Source: Agarophyton chilense
Lineage: Eukaryota; Rhodophyta; Florideophyceae; Gracilariales; Gracilariaceae
Length of the DNA stretch: 64,000 nucleotides
Reading direction: 5' to 3'
NCBI GenBank assembly: GCA_030374765.1
Contig: JARGXX010000068.1
Coordinates: 744,001-808,000 of the forward strand
A model generated the notes under the pieces. That model saw only the letters and a program-made list of their open reading frames with translations. It had not been told where the DNA came from and made no database searches. Shown here in pieces: positions 63,891-64,000 of the stretch. Numbering within the stretch: the stretch's first letter is position 1; each line of letters starts with the position of its first letter. The position numbers and the translations under genes were made by a program.

Positions 63891-64000
63891 CTCTGTAGTA
63901 TTCTACTATGTTGGGGAATCAGACATGTTGGTTTTTCGCGAAGTCATGGTTGGAACTCATAAGTGAGTGATGTCATCAAACTTGTGATATGAAACGGCAC

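Larger units (their letters stand above)
59077..64000 (-). mobile_element. Gypsy-D copy 2, chromovirus
   Basis: Minus-strand Ty3/gypsy element: Gag (right), protease, RT, RNase H, integrase, chromodomain, purine tract CAGGAGGGGG near 59078-59087. No TG-starting LTR follows the tract, so the 3' LTR is lost or strongly changed. It runs to about 63890, where similarity to copy 1 ends. Many in-frame stops, few frameshifts in pol. Confidence 0.85.

Noticed and set aside
1..64000. CRISPR arrays, rRNA genes, bacterial operons
   Set aside because: No regularly spaced short repeats, no rRNA-like sequence and no bacterial gene organisation seen.

Overview
The window is eukaryotic, repeat-dominated DNA; I find no intact host gene. 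Nearly everything recognisable is a retrotransposon: Ty1/copia, Ty3/gypsy (two with a chromodomain) and DIRS-type tyrosine-recombinase elements. No bacterial features are present. DIRS elements with chromoviruses and a gypsy element whose RT box is WLDD fit an oomycete, alga or early-diverging fungus, but the sequence does not settle the lineage. Element names below (Copia-A, Copia-C, Copia-G, Gypsy-B, Gypsy-D, Gypsy-F, DIRS-1, DIRS-2) are mine.

Layout. 1-2.1 kb: relics of chromodomain gypsy elements and one Gypsy-F LTR. 2.9-3.55 kb: an unrecognised ORF cut by a Copia-A LTR. 3.55-17.9 kb: chain of Copia-A elements sharing LTRs: A1 (gag plus part of protease), A2 (nearly intact, one stop codon), A3 (RT-RNase H only), then A4 in the opposite orientation. 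A2 and A4 form a 2.6-kb inverted repeat. 17.9-29.36 kb: DIRS-1 sits in the A4 integrase; Gypsy-B (5-bp target duplication, LTRs identical by eye) sits in DIRS-1; a solo Copia-A LTR (5-bp target duplication) sits in the Gypsy-B integrase, a four-level nest. 29.36-31.0 kb: rest of A4. 31.0-37.5 kb: Copia-C. 37.5-38.1 kb: mosaic of A and C scraps. 38.1-44.26 kb: A5, another Copia-A copy. 44.26-51.75 kb: Gypsy-D/F gag and protease, split by DIRS-2 (plus strand). 51.75-53.5 kb: decayed frame resembling a DNA-transposon transposase. 53.5-55.4 kb: tandem repeats carrying splice-site-like motifs, with a Copia-C solo LTR inside. 56-57.2 kb: an ORF truncated by a Copia-G LTR. 57.2-57.6 kb: third Gypsy-F LTR. 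58.3-58.9 kb: decayed gene. 59.1-64 kb: second Gypsy-D copy.

How the parts work together. Copia-A and Copia-C encode Gag, protease, integrase, RT and RNase H in one frame. Both carry, flush against the 5' LTR, a primer-binding site that matches the anticodon arm of initiator tRNA-Met, the internal half-tRNA priming mode of Drosophila copia. Their coding regions and most LTR sequence differ, yet their 5' leaders share a ~250-nt block. Within it, hairpins keep their place while both strands of the stems change. This conserved leader RNA is the best candidate here for an undescribed functional element.
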